Assembly: GCF_002844535.1 (NCBI RefSeq)
Contig: NZ_PJNH01000001.1
Coordinates: 682,001 to 746,000, forward strand
DNA length: 64,000 nt
Direction: 5' to 3'
Source of the DNA: Halalkalibacillus sediminis
Lineage (GTDB): Bacteria; Bacillota; Bacilli; Bacillales; Alkalibacillaceae
Shown here one piece after another: positions 62,627 through 64,000 of the stretch (its first letter is position 1; each line of letters begins with the position of its first letter). The notes beneath the pieces were generated by a model. That model searched no databases. It worked only from the letters and a program-made list of their open reading frames with translations, and was not told where the DNA came from. Both the position numbers and the translations under genes were made by a program.

Positions 62627-64000
62627 ATGAAAGATATTAGTTTACTTGTCCAAGATCATAAGAAAATGTATCGCGCAGGAAAAACGATGACTCATACATT
62701 TCGTATTCATCAATTACAGAAACTAAAAGATATGCTGCACCGTTATGAACCTAGAATATACGAAGCGTTGAATAAAGATTTGAATAAATCATCTTATGAG
62801 GTACTGACTACAGAGCTTGGGTTTCTATTGAATGAATTGAATGAAACGATAAAATACCTTAAAGATTGGATGACTCCACGTAAAGTGAAGACACCATCTA
62901 CCCATAAAGGTGCTAAAAGCATCATTTATAAACAGCCTTATGGAGTGACACTGATCATCAGTCCATGGAACTATCCCCTGCACCTAGCAATTGCACCTTT
63001 AATCGGGGCGATTTCAGCTGGGAATACTGCTGTTATTAAACCATCTGAACTCACACCTTACACCAGTGACTTACTTGAAGAAATGATTAAAGAAACGTTC
63101 GAAGAAAAATATATTACTGTTTTACAAGGTGATAAGGAAACCTCTCAGCAGTTATTAAAAGAACCATTTGATTATATATTCTTCACTGGAAGCGTTCCGG
63201 TAGGTAAGATCATTATGCAGGAAGCTGGTAAGCAACTAATCCCCGTAACTTTAGAACTGGGCGGGAAGAGCCCTTGTATTGTAGATCGTGACGCGAAGCT
63301 TGATCTAGCAGCTAAACGTATCGCTTGGGGTAAATTCACGAACGCTGGTCAAACATGTGTAGCTCCTGATTACTTATTGGTTCATGAATCAGTTAAACAA
63401 ACATTTATCAAGAAAATAAAAGAAGAAATAGAAAAATTATATACTGACAACGCATTGCAAAATGATGATTTCAGTTCCATCGTAAACGAAAATCACTTTA
63501 ATAGATTACTTGATTATCTTGAGGATGGTAAGGTCATTTATGGCGGTCAATCAGACAAAAATACCTTGAAGATCAACCCTACGATCGTCGACGACATCAC
63601 TTGGCAGTCCAATGTTATGCAGGATGAAATATTCGGGCCGATCCTACCCGTAAGAACTTTCGGTAGACTAGAAGACGTGGTAGACGAAATTGAACATTCT
63701 AGAAATCCGCTAGCTCTCTATTACTTCTCAGAGAACTACCAAAAACAAGAATGGATTACTAGAAACATTTCATTCGGTGGCGGCTGCATCAATGATACAC
63801 TGATGCACTTAGGAAACAATCACCTACCATTTGGCGGTATCGGTTCCAGTGGTATTGGTAAATATCACGGCCGTGCAAGTTTCGATACATTCACTCACCA
63901 AAAGAGTGTTCTCAAGCAAACTACAGCATTTGATTTAGCTTTCCGGTACCCTAACTCGAAAATGGGCCGTAAGATTTTGAATAAGATTTATAAAAAATAG
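62627..64000 (+). CDS. Aldehyde dehydrogenase (YwdH-like)
   Basis: NAD(P)-dependent aldehyde dehydrogenase of the short class 3 type, 457 aa. SPWNYPL (Asn115), TLELGGKSP (Glu210) and AGQTCVAPDY (Cys244) hold the catalytic residues. The class-3-like C-terminus (FDTFTHQKSVL) suggests fatty or aromatic aldehyde oxidation and possibly membrane association. ATG 62627 follows AGGGGTG at six bases. It lies 15 bases after rnz and ends exactly at the window edge. Confidence 0.92.
   Translation: MKDISLLVQDHKKMYRAGKTMTHTFRIHQLQKLKDMLHRYEPRIYEALNKDLNKSSYEVLTTELGFLLNELNETIKYLKDWMTPRKVKTPSTHKGAKSIIYKQPYGVTLIISPWNYPLHLAIAPLIGAISAGNTAVIKPSELTPYTSDLLEEMIKETFEEKYITVLQGDKETSQQLLKEPFDYIFFTGSVPVGKIIMQEAGKQLIPVTLELGGKSPCIVDRDAKLDLAAKRIAWGKFTNAGQTCVAPDYLLVHESVKQTFIKKIKEEIEKLYTDNALQNDDFSSIVNENHFNRLLDYLEDGKVIYGGQSDKNTLKINPTIVDDITWQSNVMQDEIFGPILPVRTFGRLEDVVDEIEHSRNPLALYYFSENYQKQEWITRNISFGGGCINDTLMHLGNNHLPFGGIGSSGIGKYHGRASFDTFTHQKSVLKQTTAFDLAFRYPNSKMGRKILNKIYKK

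Overview
The window looks like a chromosomal segment from a low-GC, endospore-forming member of the Bacillaceae. Gene order follows the Bacillus subtilis ndk-hbs-spoIVA-gpsA-sleB-gudB-cotJ-res-spm-scp-spoVA-spoIIA-fur region almost gene for gene. Acidic stretches in several extracytoplasmic proteins, for example the anti-sigma factor RsiX, fit a salt-adapted lineage such as the Halobacillus/Virgibacillus group. That placement is inference; no rRNA gene is present to test it. About 75 protein genes are supported, most on the minus strand.

Layout. 1-3.5 kb: menaquinone side-chain operon (hepS-menG-hepT), ndk and hbs. 4-12.9 kb: spoIVA, yphF, yphE, a SpoVIF-like gene, gpsA, der, rpsA-like, plsC-like, cmk and motI. 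13-20.4 kb: sleB-ypeB germination operon, ypdA-ansA, gudB, ddl and mecB. 20.7-26.7 kb: cotJABC (plus strand), ypbD, recQ-type helicase, ypbB, ferredoxin, an unrecognised XRE regulator and a class I pyrophosphatase. 26.8-35.4 kb: sigX-rsiX, resABCDE (cytochrome c biogenesis and redox two-component system) and rluB. 35.5-41.9 kb: dacB-spmA-spmB, ypuI, scpA-scpB, ypuF, an inverted-repeat-bounded insertion, an orphan ribT and ppiB. 42-50.7 kb: lysA, spoVAA-AF, the spoIIA operon and dacF. 50.9-57.1 kb: pdp, punA, deoB, xerD, fur, spoIIM and nudF. 57-64 kb: aldo/keto reductase, a metallo-hydrolase, rocB, a glycerophosphodiesterase, rnz and an aldehyde dehydrogenase.

Much of the window serves sporulation: early forespore control (spoIIAA/AB/sigF), engulfment (spoIIM), coat assembly (spoIVA, cotJ), cortex and core dehydration (dacB, dacF, spmA/B), dipicolinate transport (spoVA) and cortex lysis in germination (sleB-ypeB). 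Candidate SigE, SigG and SigH promoters precede several of these. An ECF-type promoter precedes sigX, and a consensus promoter framed by PerR/Fur-like boxes precedes fur.

I found no clear new multi-gene system. The items most worth attention are: a ~101-bp intergenic repeat in two copies 32 kb apart that encodes a conserved hairpin plus U-tract; a ~200-bp degenerate palindromic repeat behind ypeB; a ~770-bp element bounded by GGCTCTG inverted repeats with a near-perfect 8-bp flanking duplication, carrying a small membrane-protein gene and no transposase; a dacB that has lost its C-terminal domain but kept the terminal tail; a short YpbE-like gene without LysM; and conserved loci lacking folE/mtrB, the rib operon and spoVAEA. 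Start codons were chosen by ribosome-binding-site spacing and family length, and many are downstream of the longest open frame. Comparisons with B. subtilis proteins are from memory.
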